A DNA stretch of 46,444 nucleotides from positions 1 to 46,444 of the forward strand of contig JADZFK010000063.1 in NCBI GenBank assembly GCA_020849945.1, read 5' to 3'. The position numbers and the translations under genes were made by a program. Below the pieces are notes generated by a model. It had not been told where the DNA came from. It did no database searches and worked only from the letters and a program-made list of their open reading frames with translations. This stretch comes from Pirellulales bacterium. Its GTDB lineage: Bacteria; Planctomycetota; Planctomycetia; Pirellulales; Lacipirellulaceae. Of this stretch, positions 34,223 to 43,371 are shown piece after piece; position 1 is the stretch's first letter; each line of letters begins with the position of its first letter.

Positions 34223-35305
34223 TCACACAATCAGCATGGCATCGCCATAGCTGTAGAAGCGATACTCTTCTTCAATGGCTTGGCGGTAAGCCTCTTGAAT
34301 CAATTCCGTCCCCGTGAACGTTTGGACGAGAACGAGCAGCGTGGTGCGAGGAAAGTGGAAGTTGGTCAGCAACGCATCCGTCGCGCGGAACTCGAACGGC
34401 GGGCGGATGAAGAGATTCGTGACCCCTTGCCACGGCCCGATGAAATCGCTCGTGTGATTGTTGGAAGGGTGAGCTTCATAAGCTAGCGCCGCGGTTTCCA
34501 GCGTTCGGACGACGGTCGTTCCCACAGCAACGAGGCGGCCCCCCGCGGCCCGGGTTTGGTTCAGTTCGGTGGCCGTCGTGGTGGATACCAAGCCTCGCTC
34601 GCTGTGCATCTGGTGTTCGTCGAGCGACTCGGTTTCGATCGGACGAAAAGTGCCTAGCCCGACATGAAGCGTAACACGCGATAAGCCGATGCCGTAGGCA
34701 TCGAGCGTTTTGAGCAGTTCGCGCGAGAAGTGAAGCCCGGCGGTTGGCGCGGCGATCGCCCCGGGATGCCGGGCAAAGACGGTTTGATAGGTTTCAACAT
34801 CGTCATCCACCATGTTGCCGCCGCGGATGTACGGAGGCAACGGCACGCGCCCCAGCCGCTCCAGCAGTGTTTCTGTAGGTTCCTCGGTTTGAGCGTGGGC
34901 AAGCCATTGTCCGCCGGCCAGCCGTTCGAGCAGCCATAGCTTGAGGGCAAGCCGCCCCTCGCGGTCGCGGAGGCTGATGGTTTCGCCGGGTTCGAGCCGC
35001 CCGCGTGTCTTGCAGAGGATTTTCCAGTTTCCTTCAGGCGTGCTTTCCAGGTACAGTCCTTGCCAGCGGCCGCCCGTCTTGGCGCGCGTGCCGGCCAGTT
35101 GCGCGGCAAGGACTCGGGTATCGTTCAGCACAAGCCGATCGCCGGGTGCTAGCATCTGCGGAAGGTCGCGAACATGGTAGTGTTCGATCAATTGGCGAGC
35201 TCGATCCACGAGCATAAGCCGGGCATCGGCCCGATTCTGGAGCGGCTCTTGAGCAATCAGCCGTCGGGGCAGGTCGTATTCAAAAGGTAATTGGGAAGAT
35301 GACAT
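34223..35305 (-). CDS. queA: S-adenosylmethionine:tRNA ribosyltransferase-isomerase
   Basis: A 360-residue enzyme that adds an epoxycyclopentanediol from SAM to preQ1 in tRNA, forming epoxyqueuosine. Typical segments are FEYDLPRRLIAQEP at the start, LVLNDTRVL, PLPPYIRG, PTAGLHF and HVGLGTFRP, and TNFHFPRTTLLVLV near the end. All are present and the length is normal. An in-frame TTG lies nine bases upstream; ATG at 35305 is chosen because conserved residues begin directly after it, although no clear Shine-Dalgarno sequence is seen. Its partner in the pathway, queE, is at the left end of the window. The Flp pilin gene ends 62 bases away, convergent. Confidence 0.96.
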   Translation of the reverse strand: MSSSQLPFEYDLPRRLIAQEPLQNRADARLMLVDRARQLIEHYHVRDLPQMLAPGDRLVLNDTRVLAAQLAGTRAKTGGRWQGLYLESTPEGNWKILCKTRGRLEPGETISLRDREGRLALKLWLLERLAGGQWLAHAQTEEPTETLLERLGRVPLPPYIRGGNMVDDDVETYQTVFARHPGAIAAPTAGLHFSRELLKTLDAYGIGLSRVTLHVGLGTFRPIETESLDEHQMHSERGLVSTTTATELNQTRAAGGRLVAVGTTVVRTLETAALAYEAHPSNNHTSDFIGPWQGVTNLFIRPPFEFRATDALLTNFHFPRTTLLVLVQTFTGTELIQEAYRQAIEEEYRFYSYGDAMLIV

Positions 35306-36380
35306 CGAGCACAACGCAAGAGCATGATGGGCATGTAAGTGTTGCCAGGATATCCGCAGTCATGCGAGGTAAACAAGGTGGGGCAGGCTTGCTCGATCGT
35401 TTTCAAGCTCGATCCATCGTGCATAGAAAGGAAATAACGCTCTCCACATGGAACGACAGTCTCCTGCCAATCCGGTGCCAGGAGTTGACCCGCAATTGAG
35501 CACAATCGCCCTGGCCGTTCAGAGCCCGAGCGCATTTGGATTGGGGCGCGATGACGGCACCCAGCCAAACTTGGCTAGCCCCCCCTGGGGCCAGGGGGTT
35601 CCTATGGCCTTCAGGGGAAACCCCACTTGGCTGGTGTATTCTTGTTCTGTGTCAACCAGGAATATTTAATAAGTTTTCTTTCGTGCCGGGCAGCGATTCG
35701 AGGATGGGCTTGGAATTGAAGATACAACACGATAGGGTATACATGCGTATAGAAGTTGTAGCAAAAACGGTGATTGACTCTTTGGTGAAAACGGGTATTT
35801 TCAGCAGACGCGAGTCGGTCCTCGGGATTGCAGCTGGTTGGCTCCTGTAATGACGATCTAAACCGCTCCGCTGACACACCAGGTAAGGCCTTCTGCTGGG
35901 GAGTGTTTGGCCACAGGCTCTCCTCCATCGCCGGTTCACACCACCGGTAAGCAGTCTCATACTTGGCTTCGGAGCACGGAAGCTCCGAGCAGCGGTCGGC
36001 ACGATATCGAGCGATTTCGGAAGGGCCGATGCTAGCACCACCCCGGCCTGGCTTTGCAGAATCGCCGCATCAGCCGGAAGCGGTTCGTGCTTTGTTCCCA
36101 CTCAATGTTTGGGTTCAACTCGACACAACCCACTTACTGCAAAGGGTTTGTGTCGAGTCGGACCCAAGCTTGAAGAGTTGTCAAAGCATTAGGTTGCATT
36201 ACGGCGATAGGCTTCTCTTGTGATTTCGTTGGAAACTGCGCGGGCTTTTGGCAACATACCAAGTCGTTCTGGTAAGGGTGGCGGAGCTTTTACCGCGAGA
36301 TAGCGGCACAAGAAACCGGGCGGATACTTCATCTTGCCGTTGTCTGCTTTGCCCATTTTTTGTATTTCCCGTTTTGCACA
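35306..36380. other. Long spacer between queA and rsmH with several hairpins
   Basis: About 1.07 kb without a supported gene; frames such as 35536-35850 and 35652-36101 have no family features. It holds AGCCAA-AC-TTGGCT at 35563-35576, a strong CCCCCTGG/CCAGGGGG stem at 35581-35598, and a longer inverted repeat at 36107-36169. AT content is higher around 35640-35790. The promoters of queA and rsmH must be here. A small RNA is possible but not shown. Confidence 0.45.
36107..36169. repeat. Imperfect 25-bp hairpin upstream of rsmH
   Basis: Arms 36107-36131 and 36144-36169 pair around a 12-base loop, with a perfect core ACTCGACACAA (36118-36128) against TTGTGTCGAGT (36148-36158). It lies about 210 bases before rsmH. 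It could be a terminator, an attenuator or part of a small RNA. Confidence 0.5.
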
Positions 36381-37283
36381 ATGTCGCCCGGTTCGACCCA
36401 ACATGTTCCTGTACTGGCCCGAGAGGTACTGGAGTGGTTGCGGCCGGCGGCGGGAAGTGTGCAGGTGGATGGTACGCTCGGCGGCGGGGGCCATACCCGG
36501 CTGCTCGCCGACGCGGTGGGACCAGGCGGAACGGTGATTGCGATCGATCGCGATCCATCGGCCATCGAGCGGGCACACGCAGAGTTGGCGTGCCCGCCGG
36601 TTCGGCCCGTTCATGCCAACTACAGCGATCTGCCAGAGGTGCTTAGCGAACTGGAAGTTGCAGGTGTGGATGGGATCGTGCTCGACTTGGGATTGTCGAG
36701 CGACCAACTGGCCGACCGCGAACGGGGTTTCAGTTTTCAAAGCGAAGGCTTGCTCGACTTGCGGTTTGATCGTTCGCGTGGCGAACCGGCATGGCGGTTG
36801 GTGGAACGATTAAGTGCGGAGCACTTGGCCGATCTGATCTACAAGTATGGAGAAGAACGATACAGCCGACGAATTGCGCGTCACGTTGTGGAATCGAGAC
36901 GGTACGGCTCGGTGCGCAGGGCCGACGAATTTGCACGATTGGTGCGGGAAGCCGTGCCCCGAAGCCGCGACGAACGGATCGACCCGGCGACAAGAACGTT
37001 TCAGGCTCTGCGAATTGCGGTGAACGAGGAACTGAAATGGCTGGAAGTTGCGTTACGACGGTTGCCAGAATGTTTGAAGCCGGGCGGGCGGTTGGCCATC
37101 ATCAGCTTTCACTCACTGGAGGATCGGCTCGTCAAGGAATCGCTTCGAGAAAATGCGCGTTTGGAAGTTCTCACCCGTCGGCCGATCCGTCCGACCGAGC
37201 AAGAGGTGTTCGTCAACCCCCGAGCGCGCAGTGCCAAGTTACGAGTTGCCGAGCGGAAACCTTTCGAAGAACAACGGGAGTAA
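36381..37283 (+). CDS. rsmH: 16S rRNA (cytosine-1402-N4)-methyltransferase
   Basis: A 300-residue SAM-dependent methyltransferase that modifies C1402 in the decoding centre of 16S rRNA. HVPVLAREVLEWLRP opens the conserved region, DGTLGGGGHTRLLA is the SAM-binding loop, and DGIVLDLGLSSDQLAD, RTFQALRIAVNEEL and ISFHSLEDRLVK are further family signatures. The start at ATG 36381 leaves seven residues before HVPVL. In most bacteria this gene stands in the dcw cluster after mraZ and before ftsL/ftsI; here neither mraZ nor ftsI/mur genes are present, only a small membrane protein. This agrees with the known loss of much of the division cluster in planctomycetes. Confidence 0.96.
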   Translation: MSPGSTQHVPVLAREVLEWLRPAAGSVQVDGTLGGGGHTRLLADAVGPGGTVIAIDRDPSAIERAHAELACPPVRPVHANYSDLPEVLSELEVAGVDGIVLDLGLSSDQLADRERGFSFQSEGLLDLRFDRSRGEPAWRLVERLSAEHLADLIYKYGEERYSRRIARHVVESRRYGSVRRADEFARLVREAVPRSRDERIDPATRTFQALRIAVNEELKWLEVALRRLPECLKPGGRLAIISFHSLEDRLVKESLRENARLEVLTRRPIRPTEQEVFVNPRARSAKLRVAERKPFEEQRE

Positions 37284-37395
37284 GTGCGTTTTCGGAACGC
37301 TAGGGAAACGGCCCATTATCATCCCCTTTCAAAAAAGGGGAATTGTGGGAGCCAATACGAAGAGTAACTCCATGCCTCAAGGAGGAGGCATTACG

Positions 37396-37716
37396 ATGGA
37401 ATCTGAACGAAATCTCGGCGTTAACGAAACTCGATTCGCGCTAACGTTGTTTATCTGTTTACTCGTGGCATTTGGTTACATCGTGCTGTTGCGCGTGGGA
37501 ACCTCGGGCGAAGGGGCCGTCGAGCTTCGCCCTGAGAATGCACCGGTGGAGCGAATCGTTCTAAAAGAAGAAACTCCGACCGAAGTTGATCAACCCCAGG
37601 TGGTTCCGATCGAACCAGAGGGATCGAACGTGCCGCTTGTTTCACAACGGCCAGAGTCGATCGAATCCGAGCCGCGTGGTGAATCACCGGCAGGCAGCGG
37701 CTCGCAGCGGCGGTAG
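37396..37716 (+). CDS. Small single-pass membrane protein in the ftsL position
   Basis: A 106-residue protein with one hydrophobic segment (FALTLFICLLVAFGYIVLL, residues 14-32) and an acidic, proline-rich C-terminal tail (about 70 residues) that would face outward. The ATG at 37396 is fixed by the strong AAGGAGGAGG at 37379-37388, seven bases in front. An upstream in-frame ATG at 37372 lies ahead of that signal and is rejected. No family was recognised. It follows rsmH where ftsL lies in other bacteria, and has the same size and topology class, but lacks the leucine-zipper-like coiled coil of FtsL. Its relation to FtsL is therefore open. Confidence 0.75.
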   Translation: MESERNLGVNETRFALTLFICLLVAFGYIVLLRVGTSGEGAVELRPENAPVERIVLKEETPTEVDQPQVVPIEPEGSNVPLVSQRPESIESEPRGESPAGSGSQRR

Positions 37717-37732
37717 CGGATCACCGTAGCCG

Positions 37733-38845
37733 TTAGCGGATGGTCGAACCCGGCCGGGCCGCGACGGGCGGCAACTGCTGGGGTATCGCGCCGTTGACGA
37801 TCGGGGGAGGTGCAGTCGCGTTGGGGCCAGTCGGTTGTGCCGCGACTTGCCCAGTTGTGGAGGCCGTTTGCGAGTTGGCGGCCTGCTGCGAAGCGATGCT
37901 GGCCTGGGGGGTAGAAGCAGGGGCGGCCGCGTTTGCCATCTTAGTTGTTTGCAGTTTCGCCAGGGCTTCTTGCGCGGGTTGCAAGTTGGGGTTCTGCTGC
38001 AAGGCGGCCTGGAAGTAGGCGATTGCGTCGTTCGCCCGACCGCGATCGACCAACATTTGGCCGAGATTGTAGTTTGCTTCGGCCACACCGTGAACGGCGG
38101 CCAAGTGGGCAAGTGCTCGCTGATCTTCGCGCATCTCGATGAGGACGGTGGCGGCGTTGTTGCGATACAGGGGCTTATCGGGTTGAAGCTGGACGGCTTT
38201 TTCGAGCATCTGGAGCGAGTCTTGCAGTTTTCCTTGTCGGGCCAAGCACAGGCCCAAGTCGTTGTGCGCCCCAGGCAGTTGTGGGTTGGCTTGGACGACT
38301 TGCCCATAAAGGTTTTCGGCCAGTGGCAAATTGCCTTGTCGGTCTTCCATGCGAGCCGCGGCCCGCAGGACATCCGCATTGCCAGGCCACATGGTTAGCG
38401 CGCGCTGGAAGTTAGCGCGGGCGCGGGGGATGTCGTGCTGGCCCTCGCACATTTGGCCGGCAAGAATGAAAAACTCGGGGGTTGGCGGGCCGCTGGGCGT
38501 ACTGAGCGACAGGGCATCGGGAGTTGCGTTGGCCGGTGGCATCGTGGGCCGGGGCGCGGAGGCCATTTTACCCTTTGACGTGAATGGCAGCGCGGGGGTC
38601 TTCGATTTCAAGTACTCGATTGGGTTTCGGGTGAAGGATGGTGATTGGGGAGCACGTGCCACAAACGGTTCTCGAACGCCTGTTGGCTTAGCCTTCGCCC
38701 ACGGCCAAATGGAGTTTCCCGATTCGGCCGTTGCCGCCCGACGTTTGGCGTTGGCCAGATCGGTGGGGGTAGCCAGCGCCGCTTTACCGGCCAGAGCCAC
38801 CGCGCAAAGCAGGGCGAGGAGCGTTTTCAACCAATCGTTGCGCAT
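37733..38845 (-). CDS. Exported TPR protein, TadD-like
   Basis: A 370-residue exported protein. Residues 1-25 form a signal peptide (WLKTLLALLCAVALAGKAALA). After a Pro/Ser-rich segment, about five tetratricopeptide repeats cover residues 120-300, for example GAHNDLGLCLARQGKLQDSL and ANYNLGQMLVDRGRANDAIA. The C-terminal 60 residues are Ala/Gln/Pro/Thr-rich and probably disordered. The frame is open upstream to 39061, but ATG 38845 is preceded by GGGAGGA at a good distance and begins the signal peptide. Within the pilus neighbourhood it most resembles TadD, an assembly TPR lipoprotein, yet no lipobox is seen. A MITE-like element lies directly upstream. Confidence 0.8.
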   Translation of the reverse strand: MRNDWLKTLLALLCAVALAGKAALATPTDLANAKRRAATAESGNSIWPWAKAKPTGVREPFVARAPQSPSFTRNPIEYLKSKTPALPFTSKGKMASAPRPTMPPANATPDALSLSTPSGPPTPEFFILAGQMCEGQHDIPRARANFQRALTMWPGNADVLRAAARMEDRQGNLPLAENLYGQVVQANPQLPGAHNDLGLCLARQGKLQDSLQMLEKAVQLQPDKPLYRNNAATVLIEMREDQRALAHLAAVHGVAEANYNLGQMLVDRGRANDAIAYFQAALQQNPNLQPAQEALAKLQTTKMANAAAPASTPQASIASQQAANSQTASTTGQVAAQPTGPNATAPPPIVNGAIPQQLPPVAARPGSTIR

Positions 38846-38909
38846 GGCGAGTCCTCCCTGACCAGAAAAACTCCGCGAGCTTCCCTGCCGCGGAATTGCA
38901 TTATTGCTA

Positions 38910-39031
38910 GTGCTTTGTCTCAAAATCGGTTCTGGTATGGGTAGCGGTTTGAGCAAGGGCAAGAAGGTGACGATCCGCGAACCCTCCCCTACCCCCTCCC
39001 TAAACGGGAGGGGAGTTCTGGGACAAAGCCT
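38910..39031. mobile_element. MITE-like element, copy B
   Basis: A 122-bp element matching copy A (22407-22529) over its whole length: TGCTTTGTCTCAAAAT at the left, and the complement of the right end reads AGGCTTTGTCCCAGAAC. The CCCTCCC...GGGAGGGG hairpin near the right end is also shared. It lies between the TPR and secreted protein genes, in the region that should hold the TPR gene's promoter. Confidence 0.65.
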
Positions 39032-39066
39032 CGCACCGTGGTTGGCAATGGTTCGCTTCACACTTG

Positions 39067-39618
39067 TTATGGGCTACTCGTCTGGGTACCGGGCACGGGT
39101 GGAAGAACGGGAGCGGGCATGGCTTGCATGAACTTCACATTTGTGGCATCGACAACCGAAGCGGGGCGTCCTTCGGAGATCAAATGGGTTTCTTCGACGT
39201 TCGGTTGCTGATCGGTAATGGCGAGTTGCATCGCATAGTTTCGAACGGCGGCCACGCGATCGGCATTGGTGGCTTCGTTCAACGTGCGTTCCACAAAGAT
39301 GCTGCGTCGATCGGGCGGTGCCTGGGTCATGATCCACTGAACACGTAGCTCGCCGGCCGTTGTTAGTTGGTTTGTTGCCGGGTGGAAGTGATGGGCACCG
39401 AGCAGGTTTTGGCGTCGCCAGCCGTTGTTGATCATGATGCAAAACGGTTCATATACGGCCACGCGGTCGGCACACTGAAGTGGCCAGGGCCACATCGAAT
39501 TCATGTGATACGTGCGTTTGGAGTAGTTGGCGGCATCGTCGAAAAAGACCGCCGATGCGATCCGGGCCGATCCGGCTACGACCAACAACATTACCACGGT
39601 AGCAAACGTACGGCGCAT
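39067..39618 (-). CDS. Secreted protein of unknown function in the pilus neighbourhood
   Basis: A 183-residue exported protein; residues 1-23 (MRRTFATVVMLLVVAGSARI...) are a signal peptide. The mature part opens with a Trp-rich segment, NSMWPWPLQCADRVAVYEPF, and continues with NNGWRRQNLLGAHHFHPATN. The single Cys pair (in PLQCADR and EPFCIM) could form a disulfide. The C-terminus is Pro-rich. GGAG lies about ten bases before the ATG at 39618. No characterised family was recognised. I have an uncertain memory of similar planctomycete proteins near tad genes, so a role linked to pilus assembly is a guess. Confidence 0.75.
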   Translation of the reverse strand: MRRTFATVVMLLVVAGSARIASAVFFDDAANYSKRTYHMNSMWPWPLQCADRVAVYEPFCIMINNGWRRQNLLGAHHFHPATNQLTTAGELRVQWIMTQAPPDRRSIFVERTLNEATNADRVAAVRNYAMQLAITDQQPNVEETHLISEGRPASVVDATNVKFMQAMPAPVLPPVPGTQTSSP

Positions 39619-39848
39619 GACCGGTCACTCCTGCAAGAAGGCGCGGCTGGGTTCAGACCTACAGAGATCGTATCGACCAGTCCTTTTCGGCAACTGCGCA
39701 ATCTTTGGAGGAACCGGCGTAGATTGCCACATCAACGCAGATTACGTGCTAGCTGTACCCGGCGATGATATTCGCATCAAGAAGGAAACTTGCAAGGCGT
39801 GTTGTGGGTAAGAATCTCGCTAGCAGGGGTGCAAAGTCGATTTCAGGT

Positions 39849-42218
39849 TCAGCGAACGATCTCGAACAGGCTGCTTCGTGAATCGGTCCAGAGAATTGGC
39901 GCTTCGGGTGGGGCGGTAGTTCGGAACTCGAACGGTTTGAGTGTTGCTAGCAGTTTCTTGTTTCGCGTCAGAACGATCCAGTCGGCAATTGCCAGTAGTT
40001 CATCTTCGTTTTGGGTGCTGTGGAGTTCCACGCAAGGCAGATCGAATTTTTCCGCGGCGGCGCGGACGACCCGTGCCAGATCGAGGTAGCGATTGGAAAC
40101 ATGGACGATCAGCGCGCCGTCGGCACCATCGCCCGCCGCGGTGGCAAGGCGTGCTAGGTAGATGTCGTAGGCTTCGGCGGTGAGCAAGTGGGTGGGGACG
40201 GCATCGCCGCTGAAGGCATCGAGAACAAGAACATGATACTTCGGCAATCGAGATTGACGAAGTTCTCGTTCGAGTGTGAGGCGGGCGTCTCCAAGTTTCA
40301 CCTCACAGTTGGCTCCGCGGGCACGGGAATCGGCGACGTAGGTGAACCACTTGCCGCAGGTGGCCAATTCAACGACCGCTGGGTTGATTTCGTAGAACGT
40401 GAGGAAATCGCCCTTCGTGGCATAGGCGGCGAGGGTGCCTGCTCCGAGGCCGACATCGGCGATTCGGACACCGCCTGGGGGCCGGTTGCGGCGGTAGAAG
40501 TTTAGCACCCTGCCAATGCCGCTTGTCGCGCCGTAGTACGAAGTTGGTTGGCCACGGCGCTTGTCCGATGTGAATTGCGAGCCGTGCATGGTAGTGCCGT
40601 TCAACAGTACGAGTGCCGCATTCTGTGGATCGGACGCATGTCGCTCGCGAATGGCGAGGGTGCCGAAGAAGTTTCGATGCTGGTACACGAGATTCTTCTG
40701 TGCGGAGAAGAGGAACTCCGCGAGATCGAGGATCGCAAAGGCGAAGGGCGTGAGAATGAGTAGCAGCGCGATGCGTGCCAAGAGAGTCGTGATGGGCCGA
40801 GGACCAACCGGGTCAGGCGGCAAGACGGCCCGATGTGCGAGTGCATACAGAACGAAAAGAATAGCGAGAATGGCTGCGGCAAATAATCCGAGTCGCCATT
40901 CAAGGATTGTGCTGAAGACGTGCGGAGCCACAAGCGAAACGGCAATGCCGCCGACCGCCCCACCGGCCGACATCATGAGGTAATAGGCCGTGAGGTAACG
41001 TGTGTGTGGGCGAAGACGAGCAAGTTCGCCATGACACATCAGGCAGATACCGAACATTGCCAGAAACGAAATGCCGGCAGCGGCGACGAAGCCAATGTGG
41101 AAGGTCGGGCTGATGGCGGTGCCTTGATCGGATAATTGGCCTATCACCAGCCATTCCACCAAGGAGCGAAAGCATAACCCGCTTACGCCGCAATCGTAGA
41201 GCTTGATGGTGCCGACGCCGCGAGGGGTTAGCAGGCCCGTCAGGTAAATGACCGGCAGCGAAAGGGCAGCGACCGGGGTTCGGTGGTACCATTCGGGCTT
41301 GTCGAAGGCAACGATGAACGTCACCAGATAAAGCGCAAGCGGAACGATCCAAAGGAGCGGCACGACCGCCACATCGGTCGATACGTGGTTCGTGGTGGCC
41401 ATCAACATGACCGAGGCCATTGCCGGTAGCAGAAGCCACAGCACGTAGTGCTGCCAGGGTGGGGTCGTGGGGGCTGAGTGGATGGCCGCCGCGTTTGGAT
41501 GAAGGTGGGGAGGGGCCTCTTTGGCTATCGGCAGTGTGTCCTCATGGCCGATCTCTTCCACGGGTAAAGGGAGCGAACTGGGACACGATGGGGCGGTGTC
41601 GGTGTTCGCGGCAGGACGGTCGGCCAGGGCTACGATGCCGCACAGCAAGGCAAACAGAATAAATCCAGTCGACCATACCCATGCCTGAGTAGGCAACTCG
41701 CACGCGACCTCGAACACGAAAGGGTAGGTTAACAAAGCGAGGAGCGAACCGACGTTTGAGAGCGCGTAAAGTCTGTAAGGCGAGCGGATCGGAAAGCGAC
41801 GGGCGAACCAGGCTTGCAGGAGAGGCCCGGTTGCGGAGAGGGCAAAGTAGGGAAGGCCGATCGTCGCCGCCAAAAGAACGAGGATGGCCCGCGTGGGGTC
41901 GGCATCGCCAGCGGGCTTTGCTTCTGCGGAGGGGAGAACCCGCAACATCACGACCGCGGCCACAAGAATCATCAGGTGAATCCAAGCCTGCGTGCGACGA
42001 CTGAAGAGTGAATGGCTGCAATGTGCGTAAGCGTAACCGGCAAACAAGAGTGATTGACAACACAGAAGGCACAGTGTCCACACGGCCGGAGTGCCGCCGA
42101 ACCAAGGAAGGATCGCCTTGCTAAAGATCGGTTGAATTTGGAACAGCAAGAAGGCACTGACGAAGATGGTCGCCGCGTAAGTGAGGGGAAGCACGCGTTG
42201 GGCAGAGTTGGATACCAT
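39849..42218 (-). CDS. Fused MFS-like / spermidine-synthase-like membrane protein
   Basis: A 789-residue protein with about a dozen or more membrane helices in the first 530 residues (AATIFVSAFLLFQIQPIFSK onward), then a soluble domain like spermidine synthase. In that domain ADVGLGAGTLAAYA (about 580-595) is the SAM-binding loop, FYEINPAVVELA carries the acidic ribose-binding residue, and VLVLDAFSGDAVPTHLLT the catalytic region. Such fusions are common in planctomycetes and other bacteria, but their reaction is unproven; a true aminopropyltransferase activity cannot be assumed. ATG 42218 starts just before the first helix. It sits between the secreted protein gene and tadC on the same strand, without any clear link to pili. 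Confidence 0.9.
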   Translation of the reverse strand: MVSNSAQRVLPLTYAATIFVSAFLLFQIQPIFSKAILPWFGGTPAVWTLCLLCCQSLLFAGYAYAHCSHSLFSRRTQAWIHLMILVAAVVMLRVLPSAEAKPAGDADPTRAILVLLAATIGLPYFALSATGPLLQAWFARRFPIRSPYRLYALSNVGSLLALLTYPFVFEVACELPTQAWVWSTGFILFALLCGIVALADRPAANTDTAPSCPSSLPLPVEEIGHEDTLPIAKEAPPHLHPNAAAIHSAPTTPPWQHYVLWLLLPAMASVMLMATTNHVSTDVAVVPLLWIVPLALYLVTFIVAFDKPEWYHRTPVAALSLPVIYLTGLLTPRGVGTIKLYDCGVSGLCFRSLVEWLVIGQLSDQGTAISPTFHIGFVAAAGISFLAMFGICLMCHGELARLRPHTRYLTAYYLMMSAGGAVGGIAVSLVAPHVFSTILEWRLGLFAAAILAILFVLYALAHRAVLPPDPVGPRPITTLLARIALLLILTPFAFAILDLAEFLFSAQKNLVYQHRNFFGTLAIRERHASDPQNAALVLLNGTTMHGSQFTSDKRRGQPTSYYGATSGIGRVLNFYRRNRPPGGVRIADVGLGAGTLAAYATKGDFLTFYEINPAVVELATCGKWFTYVADSRARGANCEVKLGDARLTLERELRQSRLPKYHVLVLDAFSGDAVPTHLLTAEAYDIYLARLATAAGDGADGALIVHVSNRYLDLARVVRAAAEKFDLPCVELHSTQNEDELLAIADWIVLTRNKKLLATLKPFEFRTTAPPEAPILWTDSRSSLFEIVR

Positions 42219-42339
42219 CTCGTCATGGTGACATGGAACGAGAAGGTTGCCCAGTCCAGCTTGGCGAGAGCCGCGGCTTTCATGCCGGGGATTTGATGCC
42301 GGGGCTTTCGCGCTTCGTTAAGAATCGGATTGCCGCGTC

Positions 42340-43332
42340 TTACTTGCCACCACTCATGGCGGGGAACATTTCGTTGACCATCGTGATGGCCGCCGGACCG
42401 ACGAGCACGATGAAGATCGCCGGGAAGATGAAGAGCACAAGCGGGAAGATGAGTTTGACCGCGGTTTTTGCGGCTTTTTCTTCGGCCATCTGGCGGCGAC
42501 GTGTTCGCATGGAATCGCTTTGAACGCGAAGTGCCTGAGCCACGCTGGAACCGAACTTATCGGCCTGGATGAGAATGGCGGCGAGCGCCTTGAGGTCATC
42601 GACCCCCGTGCGCGCGCCGAGGTCGTGGAGCACATCGTTCCGTGCCCGCCCCATTTGCAATTGCAGGTTGCACAGGCCGAACTCCTCGGCGATCACGGCG
42701 TAGGTTTTCTTCATTTCATCGCTTACCTTGCGCATGGCCTGGTCGAGGCCCAAGCCGGCCTCCACGCACACGACCATCAAGTCGAGCGCGTCGGGCAAGC
42801 CGAAGAAGATGTTATCTTGCCGAGATTTGGTGAGGAACCAGAGAATGACTTCAGGTAGGTAGAACGCAACCCCCGCAGTGCCAATCGTATACATGACGGC
42901 TTCGCCGGTTGCACCCTTTGTGAAGAACAGTGCGCCGCCGCCTGCAACAAACCCAATGGCCAAGCAGATTGTTTTTAGCCCAAGGAAGATACTGGAAGCC
43001 GACTCAGCCCGGAAGCCAGCGTAGTTGAGCTTGGCCCGTAGCTTGCTAACATCCTCCTCCGACTTCGGTTGTAGCGGCTTCGCCATTTTTGGTGAAGCTT
43101 TTTCGAGCAGGCGGGCCATGCCGTCGGCTCGTTTCGTGACGCTGCGGGGCCCTCCGACCTGCTCGCCCCTGCGACGCGTGGGATCGCTAAAATCTTCCAA
43201 ACGAGCTTCCGCTCGCGGCTTCTGATGTGAAAGTATTTCGAGCAGCACCCATGCACCGCAAGCCACGCCGCCAAAAATGGCGACCTTCGTCAACAATGGC
43301 ATGCTGATTAACGCGGCAGGTAACAGGAACAT
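42340..43332 (-). CDS. tadC: Tad pilus inner-membrane protein TadC
   Basis: A 330-residue type II secretion F-domain protein, one of the paired inner-membrane platform proteins of the Flp/Tad pilus. One helix near the N-terminus, a soluble stretch, two helices, the F domain (PDALDLMVVCVEAGLGLDQA; RTGVDDLKALAAILIQADKF) and a final helix (FPLVLFIFPAIFIVLVG) are visible. MAEEKAAKTAVKLIFPL before the last helix is typical of TadC. The start at 43332 is accepted; a second Met at residue 11 is possible. The gene follows tadB by 152 bases, a gap that contains a heptad-period tract. Confidence 0.93.
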   Translation of the reverse strand: MFLLPAALISMPLLTKVAIFGGVACGAWVLLEILSHQKPRAEARLEDFSDPTRRRGEQVGGPRSVTKRADGMARLLEKASPKMAKPLQPKSEEDVSKLRAKLNYAGFRAESASSIFLGLKTICLAIGFVAGGGALFFTKGATGEAVMYTIGTAGVAFYLPEVILWFLTKSRQDNIFFGLPDALDLMVVCVEAGLGLDQAMRKVSDEMKKTYAVIAEEFGLCNLQLQMGRARNDVLHDLGARTGVDDLKALAAILIQADKFGSSVAQALRVQSDSMRTRRRQMAEEKAAKTAVKLIFPLVLFIFPAIFIVLVGPAAITMVNEMFPAMSGGK

Positions 43333-43371
43333 GGAAGTTGGCCGTTAGGTGATGGAAGCGGGAGGGGATAT

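Noticed and set aside
36107-36169. tRNA-like GGTTCAACTC segment
   Set aside because: The bases around it do not form a T-stem or cloverleaf; it belongs to a simple hairpin.
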